From Planctomycetaceae bacterium (GTDB taxonomy: Bacteria; Planctomycetota; Planctomycetia; Pirellulales; Pirellulaceae), in contig WFWZ01000004.1 of the NCBI GenBank assembly GCA_015490875.1, positions 1 to 64,000 of the forward strand: a stretch of DNA of 64,000 nucleotides, in the 5' to 3' direction. The notes beneath the pieces are model-generated. The model was not told where the DNA came from. It worked only from the letters and a program-made list of their open reading frames with translations, and searched no databases. A program made the position numbers and the translations under genes. Of this stretch, positions 27,432 through 35,854 are shown one piece after another. Position 1 is the stretch's first letter, and each line of letters opens with the position of its first letter.

Positions 27432-29066
27432 CTAACGCCGAAAGCGGAACTCGGTACTGTTCAACAGCGCCCACTGGAGATCTTCGAATCCCTCGTCGCG
27501 ACGCTGAGACTGACGGATGTGCGTGAGCGCTCGAGTCACTTCCGCGTTTGTGGGAAACCGGGAAAGAACGCGCAGGTACAGAGCTTCGATGGCGTCCCCG
27601 TCATCGGAATTGGCCGCCAAGATCCTCGCCAGCGACGAACCGGGATAAGCTCGAGCCAGTCGAGCGACAGCCGGCGCATTCATCATGGCCAGTGCCTGCG
27701 AAATGGAATCCTGCACCTCCAGCCGTGGATCGCTGGGGTCGTAGCCGAATTGACTCCGGAACAAACGCCGAACGGCGTTGGCCCGCGGTCCCGGCAGACG
27801 CGTCCGCCCGACGGCCAACTGTTCGAGTGACGTATCGAGTGCCACGTTCAACGCTTGCAAAAGCACATCGGATCGCAGACGCTGCGGCGCGAGAATGGCC
27901 GGTGTGCAATCGTTGCAGCTCTTCACCGCAAGACTCGCCTGCCGGTAGGTGCGAGTTCGGAGGATCGTCTCCAACAGCCAGGCTACGTCATGGCCGCTGG
28001 CAACGAAGGCCTGGGAAAGGAACTCGAGTGTCTCGGGAGCGCGAGCCTCCCGTTCCGGCCCCATGTCGTCGATTGGTTCGTAAAACCCATGACCCACCAG
28101 CTCCGACCACATCCGATTGACGAAGGCCTTGGCGAACCACGGGTTGTCCGGCCCCGTCATGTATTCCGCAAGCGCCGAGCGCCGCTCGGCATCCCGAGTC
28201 CCGATGGGCACCGAACCATGATTGACAAAGAAGACCGGCTGCATCAGCGTCCCGGGCTCGTTCGGTTTCTGAAGATTGGGCATGCGATGTTCGAGCGTCC
28301 CGCGGAAGCGGTTGTTGTTCGGACGTCGCCGCCGAAAACGGAACTCGCGGTCGATCACGTTCACAACGAACGTCCGCTGCCCGTCGCGGTTGCCTGGCCG
28401 CACGGCGACTCGAGGAAAAAACGCGGCCAGTTGATGAAACTGCTCGCGAGTCCACCGATCGGTCGGATGGTCGTGACATTGGGCGCACTGAATCTGGATG
28501 CCGCAAAAGATGCGTGACAATTCGGCCACTGTCTCCTCGGGCTTGCCGGCTTGCGCCAGAATAATCGCCGTCGCGCCGTTTTCCTGGACATCCCCTTCGG
28601 CAGTGATGAAGTCCGTGGCGATCGATCGCCAACTTCGGTTCTCCTGAAAAGCCGTCGCCAGATACTCCTCGAGTGCAGGTTCGACGATGAAAGCCCGCTG
28701 TTCGGAACGACGTGCCATGATGACGTCGCGCCAGTACCGAGCCCAATTGCGGCCGTAGTCGGGATCTCGAAGAAGCGACTGGATTGTCCGAACGTACTTG
28801 TCCGGATCGTCGTCCACCAAGTACGCCAGGATGTCGTCGGGCGTGGGAGGTTGGCCGACGAGATCGAGGAAGATCCGGCGGAGCAGGATCGTCTCCTCCG
28901 CAGGCTCCGCCCAGCGATGCCCTGTCTCCTTGCCCAACAACTCGTCGACCCGACGAGCCGCCTCCTCCGGTGACAGCTTCTCCGCTGACAGCGGCGACTC
29001 TGCCCTTCCCTCGATGACCAGGCCCCACAAAAGCGCCAACAGACACCATCGGTACAGCCGGTTCAT
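27432..29066 (-). CDS. DUF1549/DUF1553 protein, short form without cytochrome domain
   Basis: 544 residues with a signal peptide (1-22). DUF1549 begins with EEAARRVDELL, contains ETILLRRIFLDLVGQPPTPDDI and the haem-like CAQCHDHPTDRW in the middle. DUF1553 follows with NPWFAKAFVNRMWSELVGHGFYEPIDDMGPE and ends with the usual LQWALLNSTEFRFRR. A CxxCH motif is present, so haem attachment is possible, but no dedicated PSCyt1 domain precedes it. The ATG at 29066 starts the signal peptide. First gene of an operon with the DUF1501 gene; role likely in an exported polymer-degrading or anchoring system (inference). Confidence 0.92.
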   Translation of the reverse strand: MNRLYRWCLLALLWGLVIEGRAESPLSAEKLSPEEAARRVDELLGKETGHRWAEPAEETILLRRIFLDLVGQPPTPDDILAYLVDDDPDKYVRTIQSLLRDPDYGRNWARYWRDVIMARRSEQRAFIVEPALEEYLATAFQENRSWRSIATDFITAEGDVQENGATAIILAQAGKPEETVAELSRIFCGIQIQCAQCHDHPTDRWTREQFHQLAAFFPRVAVRPGNRDGQRTFVVNVIDREFRFRRRRPNNNRFRGTLEHRMPNLQKPNEPGTLMQPVFFVNHGSVPIGTRDAERRSALAEYMTGPDNPWFAKAFVNRMWSELVGHGFYEPIDDMGPEREARAPETLEFLSQAFVASGHDVAWLLETILRTRTYRQASLAVKSCNDCTPAILAPQRLRSDVLLQALNVALDTSLEQLAVGRTRLPGPRANAVRRLFRSQFGYDPSDPRLEVQDSISQALAMMNAPAVARLARAYPGSSLARILAANSDDGDAIEALYLRVLSRFPTNAEVTRALTHIRQSQRRDEGFEDLQWALLNSTEFRFRR

Positions 29067-29219
29067 GACCTCTATCCCTTCTCTTCGAACCTCGTCTTGC
29101 TGCTCCCGATCATTCAACCCATCTCGCCTCGTCGAGTTTCGCCCGGAATGCGACTACAATCGAGTTTCGATGGAAATTCCCATCCGGAGACTCTTCGATC
29201 GCGAGCACACACGCCAGGT

Positions 29220-30401
29220 ATGGCCGCTGTAACACTTCTGACGAGCATCGACGCACTCGACCGACTCCGGCTTCGGTGGCACGCTCTGTGGCTCGAGACT
29301 CGGGATGCCGACCTCTTTCAAACGTATGGTTGGTTCCGAGCGGCGGTCGGTCGAGGGATCGACGGAGGCGCGCTGGTCGTCCGCGACGGACGGGACGTCT
29401 GCGGAGTCGTTCCCCTTCAGATCCAACGCCACCGCACGCCGCTGGGCGTCGCACGCATTCTTCGGTTCCCCATTCCCTCCTGGGTTCCCACGTTCGGCCC
29501 GGTCGGCCCCGAACCAACGCGAACCTGGCTCGCCGTTCTGGACTACCTCCGGCGACATGCGCACCAGTGGGATGCATGCGACTGGCGAGGCATCGACGTC
29601 GCGCACGTCGACCGACACCGCCTTGTCACAGCTTCCCGCTTTCGCGGCTTTCGGTTCACGGCAGTTCCCGAGTCGCATTGGCTGTGTCAGCCACTGGGCG
29701 AGACCGAACCGGCGCGTCAATGCGTGACGGGTGGCGAGTCGTGGGGGGCGCATGAATGTCAGGCTTTCCAGCGTGACCAATCCTCCTGTAGCGACTACAG
29801 GGTGGCCCGCGCAGGTCGCACCACGTGCTACGCCCTGCACCGGCCGAAGTTTCGCATCGAAACATCGGTGCCGCCACGACCAGCGATCGTCAATCCTTTG
29901 GATGCCACTTCCGCTGGAGAGCGAACGTGGGATGCAGCCGACGCGCCCACCGCAGAGACAGACGATGTCGTCTGGGGTTGTGCCACTGCCGAGGGAAAAT
30001 GGTCGCCGCTGCTACGTCGGGTCGGCGCGGCGACGGGGGACATCGTGCGTTACGGCGCTTGGCAAGGTAGCGTCCCGGTCGCCCAGTGGTGGGTTGTGCG
30101 CGGCGGGGAACACTGGTCCGTGATCGGCCGACAACGATGTGCCGGCGACTTAGGGGAAGCCGCGGAAGAGGAACTAGGCCACGAAGTACGGCACGATGCC
30201 CAGGCTGCCGGAAAGAAGCGCCTCTGGATCGTTGGCCACTGCGCACAATCTAAGCGACAGGCACCCGTCCGATACCTTGCGGCCAGCGGGCAATCCTGGA
30301 GCGGCCGGTGGTATGTTCTCCGCACTGCCAGGCGACTCAAGGCCGCCCGTCGATCGGCGGAAAAGGAAACACGGAACTGGGAACGTGTTCCCGTTCCATG
30401 A
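29220..30401 (+). CDS. FemAB/GNAT-like (BcsL/CelD-type) acyltransferase
   Basis: 393 residues, cytoplasmic by sequence. The N-terminal half (LRLRWHALWLETRDADLFQTYGWFRAA, later VVRDGRDVCGVVPLQ) and the C-terminal half (RYGAWQGSVPVAQWWVVRGGEHW) form the two GNAT-like lobes of CelD/FemAB proteins, which are found in exopolysaccharide and cellulose gene sets. Substrate unknown. The start at 29220 is where homology begins; the open frame upstream overlaps the divergent promoter region. The 3' end overlaps the convergent sulfatase gene by 65 bp (30337-30401). Confidence 0.75.
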   Translation: MAAVTLLTSIDALDRLRLRWHALWLETRDADLFQTYGWFRAAVGRGIDGGALVVRDGRDVCGVVPLQIQRHRTPLGVARILRFPIPSWVPTFGPVGPEPTRTWLAVLDYLRRHAHQWDACDWRGIDVAHVDRHRLVTASRFRGFRFTAVPESHWLCQPLGETEPARQCVTGGESWGAHECQAFQRDQSSCSDYRVARAGRTTCYALHRPKFRIETSVPPRPAIVNPLDATSAGERTWDAADAPTAETDDVVWGCATAEGKWSPLLRRVGAATGDIVRYGAWQGSVPVAQWWVVRGGEHWSVIGRQRCAGDLGEAAEEELGHEVRHDAQAAGKKRLWIVGHCAQSKRQAPVRYLAASGQSWSGRWYVLRTARRLKAARRSAEKETRNWERVPVP

Positions 30402-31911
30402 TCCTCCGGATCTTGGCGACGATCTCCGGATGCTCATCGGCCACATCGTGCTTTTCGCCGATGTCGGTGCGCAAGTTGTAGAGTTCGATCTTAAGCGGAT
30501 GGGGGTTGGATTTTGCCAGCATGCGCTGGCGGACTCCCTTCCAATCGCCCATGCGGACCGCTTGCTGTCCTCGGTAACTGGGAAACTCCCAATAGAGGAA
30601 CTCATGCTTGCGCTGGCGTTCGGGTTGTCCCAATAGCGTCGGCAAAAAGCTGATCCCGTCAATGCCCTCGGGCACCTGGCCGCCGGCTGCTTCCACGAGC
30701 GTCGGGAGGACGTCCCAAAAAGCGGAGATGTGGTCCGTTACCGTTCCTGGAGCGATCTTGCCAGGCCAACGCGCGATCATGGGCACGCGAATGCCGCCTT
30801 CGTAGAGGCTTCCCTTCAGCCCACGCAAAGGCCCGACGCTCGCGAAGAACGCCGCATCGACTTCCCGCGGCAAATGCGTCGTCCCATTGTCTGACGAAAA
30901 GAGCACCAATGTGTTCTCCTCCAAGCCAAGCTCGCGCAGCAAGGCGAGAATCATTCCCACCTCGCGATCGAGCCGGCTGATCATGGCCGCATAGGCCGCG
31001 CGCGGCGTTTGGTGCGGCGTGTATCCGTTGCCGGTAAACGGTGTCTCGGGCCACTGGCCAAGATAGGGCCGCAGCTCTTCGTCGGGGATGTGCAGGGCCA
31101 GATGCGGAATCGTGGACGGATAGTACAAGAAGAAAGGCTGGTCGCGATGGTTTCGAATGAACGCCAGCGCCTCGCGAATCATGTGGTCGGGAGCGTAGTC
31201 CTTTCCTTTGAAAGGAGCGTACGATGCGGGATCGTTAGGATCGGCACCTTTGGGAAGTCGTCCGTGACCCGGGATTGGTGGGTGGTTGTCCAGCAAGATC
31301 TTCTCATGGTTGCGCCACAGATGGCCTGGGTAATACGAATGAGCGTGCCCCTGGCAGTTGTAACCGAAGAAAAGATCGAATCCTTGCCGGTTCGGATCGC
31401 CCGTCGTTCCGATCTGGCCAAGCCCCCACTTGCCGATGGCCGCCGTTGCATAGCCCTGAGCTTTCAACAGTTCGGCAACGGTTACCGCCTCATCGGGGAT
31501 CGGTTCCTGACCTTGATACTCCAAGCCATAGCGCTCGAGGAACTCGCGACTGTGGGACGCGCGCCGGTTGCTGCGAATGTAGGCGTGCCCAGGATGGAAT
31601 CCGGTCATGAGGACACAGCGAGACGGAGCGCATACCGCGTTTCCGCAGTAGTGCTGCGTAAACCGCATCCCTTCGGCCGCCAGACGATCCAAGTTGGGCG
31701 TGCGAATCTTCTTCTGGCCATAACAGCCCAGTTCGCCATAGCCGAGGTCATCCGCCAGGATGTAGACAATGTTGGGAGGCCGCTTGTCAACGCCAGCTCC
31801 TTCGGCGCTCTGCGCGAGCGAGCCAACTCCCAACACACCGAGCCACCCGGCGCACCACAACAGGAGGTTAGACCACGAGATCGAGAAAGTCGAAACGGCA
31901 GGTTGTCGCAT
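30337..31911 (-). CDS. Type I sulfatase (arylsulfatase family)
   Basis: Exported sulfatase of 524 residues. Signal peptide 1-37, then the metal-binding PPNIVYILADDLGYGELGCYG and the maturation motif C94-A-P-S-R98, in which Cys is converted to formylglycine. TAAIGKWGLGQ supplies the second signature, and FSSDNGTTH plus GGIRVPMIARWPGKI are further active-site/structural blocks. It lacks its own maturation enzyme in this window. It starts 41 bp after the end of the candidate selenoprotein gene on the same strand, so the two may be co-transcribed. Likely role: desulfation of sulfated polysaccharides outside the cytoplasm. Confidence 0.94.
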   Translation of the reverse strand: MRQPAVSTFSISWSNLLLWCAGWLGVLGVGSLAQSAEGAGVDKRPPNIVYILADDLGYGELGCYGQKKIRTPNLDRLAAEGMRFTQHYCGNAVCAPSRCVLMTGFHPGHAYIRSNRRASHSREFLERYGLEYQGQEPIPDEAVTVAELLKAQGYATAAIGKWGLGQIGTTGDPNRQGFDLFFGYNCQGHAHSYYPGHLWRNHEKILLDNHPPIPGHGRLPKGADPNDPASYAPFKGKDYAPDHMIREALAFIRNHRDQPFFLYYPSTIPHLALHIPDEELRPYLGQWPETPFTGNGYTPHQTPRAAYAAMISRLDREVGMILALLRELGLEENTLVLFSSDNGTTHLPREVDAAFFASVGPLRGLKGSLYEGGIRVPMIARWPGKIAPGTVTDHISAFWDVLPTLVEAAGGQVPEGIDGISFLPTLLGQPERQRKHEFLYWEFPSYRGQQAVRMGDWKGVRQRMLAKSNPHPLKIELYNLRTDIGEKHDVADEHPEIVAKIRRIMEREHVPSSVFPFPPIDGRP

Positions 31912-31952
31912 TGTGGGGGAACTCCAGGCGGGAAGCGGAACAGGGAGGATGT

Positions 31953-33275
31953 TTACGGCGCGACGCCGAAGTAACCGGTATTCTCGACATAACGGCCGTT
32001 GCCGCCAGGCGGGATGCGGTCAGTGGGCGAATCGCCGGTGGCCAGCTCGAATGCGAAACCGAATGGACTGCGACCGGGGCGCTCCACGTACATGCTCTTG
32101 CCATTGGCGTCACCCCAGCGGCCCCAGATCTCACCCGGTGCCACGATATCGAATCGCGTAAACGCCTTCTTGGCTCGGTCGTACGCGAGCCGGCCGTACA
32201 ACGGCGTTTCGAATCCTAGACGCAGCGGACCATTGGGCGACGATGTCGCCTTAGATGCGTCGTAATCGCTTCCCCAATGGATGCGTCCCAACAGACGCAT
32301 GTGGATCATCTGCGGCGAGACATCGGTGACCACGAGCGATATCGACGCCTCTTGGACAAGCCGCCGCGGGACAATGCCGCCCTCGCTCGTCGTCGCTCGC
32401 CTCGGATTCAAATGAAACCGAGCCATCCGTTCGGCAATGGCCGGATCGACTTCCAACCGGGCACCTCGGATCGGATCTTTCGGAACCATGGCCCGCCACT
32501 CGTCGTGCGTGAGCCACATGTATTCTGTGTTCGGCTGCAGAAATTTCTGCCAGCGCCGGATGACGTCCGGCTTGTCACGCATCAGTGGGAAGTCGTCCGC
32601 CGTTGCCCGACGCAGCCGGCCGTTCCTTCCACGCGCAAGAAACCGAGCATGGACGCGCAGCACAAGTCCTCCCTTCGGTGGCGCGGGAATCACACGTTCA
32701 TCGGGCCGCAAGTCGCGAACGTGCACGGCGCCCGGAGCTCGTTCCGATTTCGGAAGCTTCTCGAAAGCCTCCAGCACTTTTGTGCTGGGGCGACGCCCAA
32801 GGAACTTGCCACTAGCCGAAATGCAACTCATGTAGCCGCTGGAGGTCACCCACTGTTTGTGGATACCGGCACTGCGGAGAAACTCGCCTTCGGGCGAGTC
32901 CGTACGGCAGACCCACGTGGGAACGCTGCACGCGACGAAGTGCTTCCGAATCAACTCAATCGTTTCATCATTCCAAAAGGTGACCTCACGGGTCACACCG
33001 CGTCCGGCCGTTCAGCAACCGGCAGCCGGCGCGCCGCCGCTGCCGGCCATCAAAAAGATCGGCTTGCCTTCGGCGGCCGCTTTCTTTCTCGCTTCCCACA
33101 CCGTCGGATACCAGTCGATTTCCATCCATCGCGACTCGCCGGGCTGTCGCTTGATCATCGCGTGGAGCGATTGGAACTCGGCATCGCTTATCGACCCCGG
33201 CTCACCGGCGCAAAGCGCCCCCGTCCACAAGGTCGCAATGACAGCCGACATAAAGCTGATCAGAAATCGCTGCAT
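31953..33275 (-). CDS. Exported thioredoxin-like protein, candidate selenoprotein with in-frame TGA at codon 88
   Basis: Read through the TGA at 33012-33014 this is a 440-residue protein. Residues 1-23 are a signal peptide and about 55-120 a thioredoxin-7-like segment (WEARKKAAAEGKPIFLMAG). The redox site is where Cys87 precedes the TGA (position 88), followed by VTREVTFWNDETIELIRKHFV. The C-terminal 300 residues have an unknown domain. The same frame stays open for 352 codons after the TGA, with coherent protein-like composition. A hairpin with a bulged U and G in its apical loop begins 13 nt downstream. Without selenocysteine this would be a nonsense mutant. The 3' part can start at a GTG (32996) but without a ribosome binding site. 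AAGGAACCGGAGA precedes the ATG at 33275. Confidence 0.65.
32979..32998 (-). promoter_or_regulatory. SECIS-like hairpin downstream of the in-frame TGA
   Basis: On the mRNA the stem GUGACC/GGUCAC (6 bp) closes a CGUGA loop, with a bulged U below it and one more G-C pair. The stem begins 13 nt, and the loop 21 nt, after the UGA, and the loop has G in second position. Bacterial SECIS elements have an apical loop about 16-37 nt downstream with G in the first two positions, and the fdhF element also has a bulged U. Fit is by eye, not folded computationally. Confidence 0.55.
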
Positions 33276-33364
33276 TCTCCGGTTCCTTTCGATCTTGGGT
33301 TGCCGATTTTCTTACGTTGTTTCTTGCTTGCTTCCAGGGTTCCAAGCGTGTTCGATACCGATCA

Positions 33365-34603
33365 TCACCGCCAGCTGGGCAGTCCCCGGCGCATCGCTCG
33401 CGTTGCTTCCTTCGGGTCGAAGGCTTCCGGGTCGAACGGCCCGCTCCACTCGAGAAACTCCTCGTGCCGCTCGTGGGACGGATCAGCGATCGCTTCCAGA
33501 TATTCGGCGTAGCCCCACACCCCACCGACATCTTCGGGAGGACAAGCCCGCTCGCCGTCGACACACCGTGGATACCTCTGGCCCTTCTCCCGAGGCACAT
33601 AACCTTCGAACAGCACTTCGTGCTCCCAGCAGTCGCCGAAATCGTACTCGTACAGAAAAGAGAATCGGCTGCCGTTGTAAGGAACGAAGTCGCTGAGGCG
33701 AGTGTCCGTCGAATCGATGTAATCAAAGTCGTCAAGTCCGTGCTCTAGCAATTCGGGGTCGCCGCAACGCTGGCCGTTGATCTCGAACTGGTGCAAGTGC
33801 GAGTTGGTCCAACCCATCGCCGTCTGGATGCACTCGTGCAACTCATCCAAGGTGCAATCGCGCACCTGGATCCGCCGCCAGATTTTCGGTTCGACACGCT
33901 GCAGCGTGATCCTGAATTGGTAGACCCGATCGGATCGCGCATCCGTGTCGAGCTGGTCGTCGCGAGCCGTCGTGCGCCGTTTCTTTTTCGCCTTGGTTGT
34001 CTTCTTCGCCTTGGCTGATTGGGTCGATCGCGCTTCGTTCGCCTCGATGGGAAGCACCGTCACGATTCCCTGCCGCTCCTTGGCACGACGGTAGCTGTCG
34101 TTGAGCATCCGCTTGATCCCGCCGCCGAACGAGAGGTTGAAATCGCTGAGCAGGCCGTCGTAGATGATCTTATCCTTAAACGGCAGCAACATTGTCTCTA
34201 CCATTCGAGGTAAGGCTGCCCCGATCAGGTCCTCAAACGGTTCGGTCAGCGCGACCACGCCGTACGCCACTGGCGGATCCGCAGACGAGAGGAACACCAT
34301 GTAATTCTTCAGTTGCCGGAAAATGTAAAACGTGCCAGCCACATGGTGGCGCCACGACGCGACGATCGCCAACTCATCTTCAGTTAGTTTTGCTGGATTC
34401 TTCTCAACAAACGCCTCGATCAGCTCGATCGGCTCATTCGTCAGAAACGCCTCGCGAACGGCAAGCCTGTCTTCCGGCGCGAGCGCCCCGAACGCTTCCG
34501 GATCACTGACGCCTGGGATCACCCCCAGCCGCTCATTGACAAAGCACATCAGAGAACGATGCAACCGAAAAAACAACTCGGCATCTTCCCATGACAGAAG
34601 CAT
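33365..34603 (-). CDS. Plasmid pRiA4b ORF-3-like domain protein with unknown N-terminal domain
   Basis: 412 residues. The C-terminal half (about 225-400) matches the pRiA4b ORF-3-like (IS1096 TnpR-associated) family: YQFRITLQRVEPKIWRRIQV, then LDELHECIQTAMGWTNSHLHQF, DFGDCWEHEVLFE and YPRCVDGERACPPEDVGG. Function of that family is unknown. The N-terminal 200 residues (LSWEDAELFFRLHRSLMCFVNERL) are a separate helical domain, and a Lys-rich linker joins them. AAGGAG about 9 nt before the ATG at 34603 decides the start. It lies beside decayed mobile/defence fragments, which fits horizontal origin. Confidence 0.8.
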   Translation of the reverse strand: MLLSWEDAELFFRLHRSLMCFVNERLGVIPGVSDPEAFGALAPEDRLAVREAFLTNEPIELIEAFVEKNPAKLTEDELAIVASWRHHVAGTFYIFRQLKNYMVFLSSADPPVAYGVVALTEPFEDLIGAALPRMVETMLLPFKDKIIYDGLLSDFNLSFGGGIKRMLNDSYRRAKERQGIVTVLPIEANEARSTQSAKAKKTTKAKKKRRTTARDDQLDTDARSDRVYQFRITLQRVEPKIWRRIQVRDCTLDELHECIQTAMGWTNSHLHQFEINGQRCGDPELLEHGLDDFDYIDSTDTRLSDFVPYNGSRFSFLYEYDFGDCWEHEVLFEGYVPREKGQRYPRCVDGERACPPEDVGGVWGYAEYLEAIADPSHERHEEFLEWSGPFDPEAFDPKEATRAMRRGLPSWR

Positions 34604-34734
34604 GCTTGAACTCCTTCGATGGCGAGTCGCCGGGCAATCCGGGGCAGGGCCAGCTTTGGGCCTCCACAAGCCCAATGAAGACGCCCCACACACACCGGCA
34701 TCTGCTCGTCCGTATTGTAACCGATCTGGAAGGC

Positions 34735-35140
34735 AAGGACGAATACCTGACTGAGAACATTTTCTGGGTCCCTCCCGAAGCTCGCTGGGATTTCTTGCAG
34801 AAGAACGCCAAGCGACCGGAGATCGGTAAGCTGGTCGAGATGATCGAACCCTACCAGGGCCGCGTCTTCGACCCGTGCTGCGGTTCCGGCGGCATATTCG
34901 TCGAAGCTCACGCCACAGGCAACGGCAACGCCAACTACACCTGGATTCTGCACTTCCTGCATCACCTGGCGCCGCACGGCACCGCCGGTTTCGTGCTGGC
35001 CAACGGGTCGCTCACCAGCAACACTTCGGTCGAAGGCAACACTCCCAAAGCGATCATCGAAGCCGACCTTTGTCGACTGCATCATCGCCTTGCCGGGCCG
35101 GTATGTCGGAGCCGAAGAAATCGAGGGCGACGGCGGGAAG
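34735..35140 (+). pseudogene. Decayed type I restriction-modification methylase (HsdM) remnant
   Basis: Recognisable HsdM blocks occur in the right order but with the intervening parts missing. DEYLTENIFWVPPEARW is followed by IGKL, then directly MIEPYQGRVFDPCCGSGGIFVEAH (SAM site). Next come GNANYTWILHFLHHLAPHGTAGFVLANGS and NTPKAIIEADL. The following VDCIIALPGR lies in a different frame after an extra base near 35070, then GRYVGAEEIEGDGG. Compared with intact HsdM (about 500 residues), several hundred residues are gone at three or more junctions, including the NPPF motif. It cannot encode a working methylase. Confidence 0.75.
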
Positions 35141-35311
35141 GCTCCTTGCTGTGGCGATGTGCAGCAGTTGATCGAAGAACGACTGGCGGAAATCGAAACG
35201 CGGATGAAAGAGCTTCGCCATGTTCAGCGAGTTCTCAAGACATCGTTGGCCAAGTGCAAGAAGAGCAATCCTCGAAAACGCTGTCATGTCCTTGCATCAT
35301 TGAAACGCTGA
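35141..35311 (+). pseudogene. C-terminal fragment of a MerR-type metalloregulator
   Basis: In the shifted frame after the HsdM remnant, APCCGDVQQLIEERLAEIETR and the later AKCKKSNPRKRCHVLASLK match the dimerisation helix and Cys-bearing metal-binding tail of MerR-family (mercury-type) regulators. The N-terminal helix-turn-helix is absent. It is a fragment joined to the HsdM remnant, evidence of past mobile-element or integron activity. Confidence 0.6.
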
Positions 35312-35671
35312 GCCCAGCAGCTTTCAAAACGTGACCAAAGCCGACATGGCCGATCCTCGCGTGCAGACAGCCTCTCATTCGTTTGCTGGATGCACCCCCC
35401 AAGCCTTTTATGCGCCGGGGCGTGAGACCGGGACATGGCAGAAAGCCCATCATCGGCGACTCGACGAGGCGGAATTCTCGTGCCGTAACAGTTTAGCCGA
35501 ATGGAGCCAGGTATTCGTGCAGGCGGGGAATGCTACGTATTACGAAACACGGAGGCACAGAGGGCACGGAGGAGCGAAGATCACGAGGGACACAAAAGCT
35601 GACAGAGGAATAGGCGAGTTATCGGCAGGTCACCTTTCCCTTTTCTTCTCAGCCTGCAGCCCCGAAGCAAG
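35312..35671. repeat. Intergenic remnant region with a GAGGCACAGAGG-type repeat
   Basis: No gene was recognised here. At 35551-35580 lies ACACGGAGGCACAGAGGGCACGG-type sequence similar to 14299-14330. The 116-residue ORF crossing the gap (from 35331) has no recognisable homology and includes the repeat, so it was not accepted. Confidence 0.45.
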
Positions 35672-35744
<73 letters not shown>

Positions 35745-35854
35745 AGCGCGCGGCTTTTCGCCGCGGAACGACCCCTGCGGGCACTTCGCTCGGCCACTCC
35801 GACTCTGCGGCATCGCCGTGCTGTGAAGCGCCTTCCAGTTGCCTCAGGGGAAAC

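Noticed and set aside
31953-32996. Separate gene starting at GTG 32996 after the TGA
   Set aside because: No ribosome binding site; it would begin in the middle of a thioredoxin-like segment and leave an 87-residue truncated export protein upstream. Read-through explains both halves better.
32277-33512. Long plus-strand ORF of 411 residues opposite the candidate selenoprotein
   Set aside because: Arg/Pro/His-rich antisense composition, no recognisable family and no ribosome binding site; the minus strand has signal peptide and thioredoxin-like homology.
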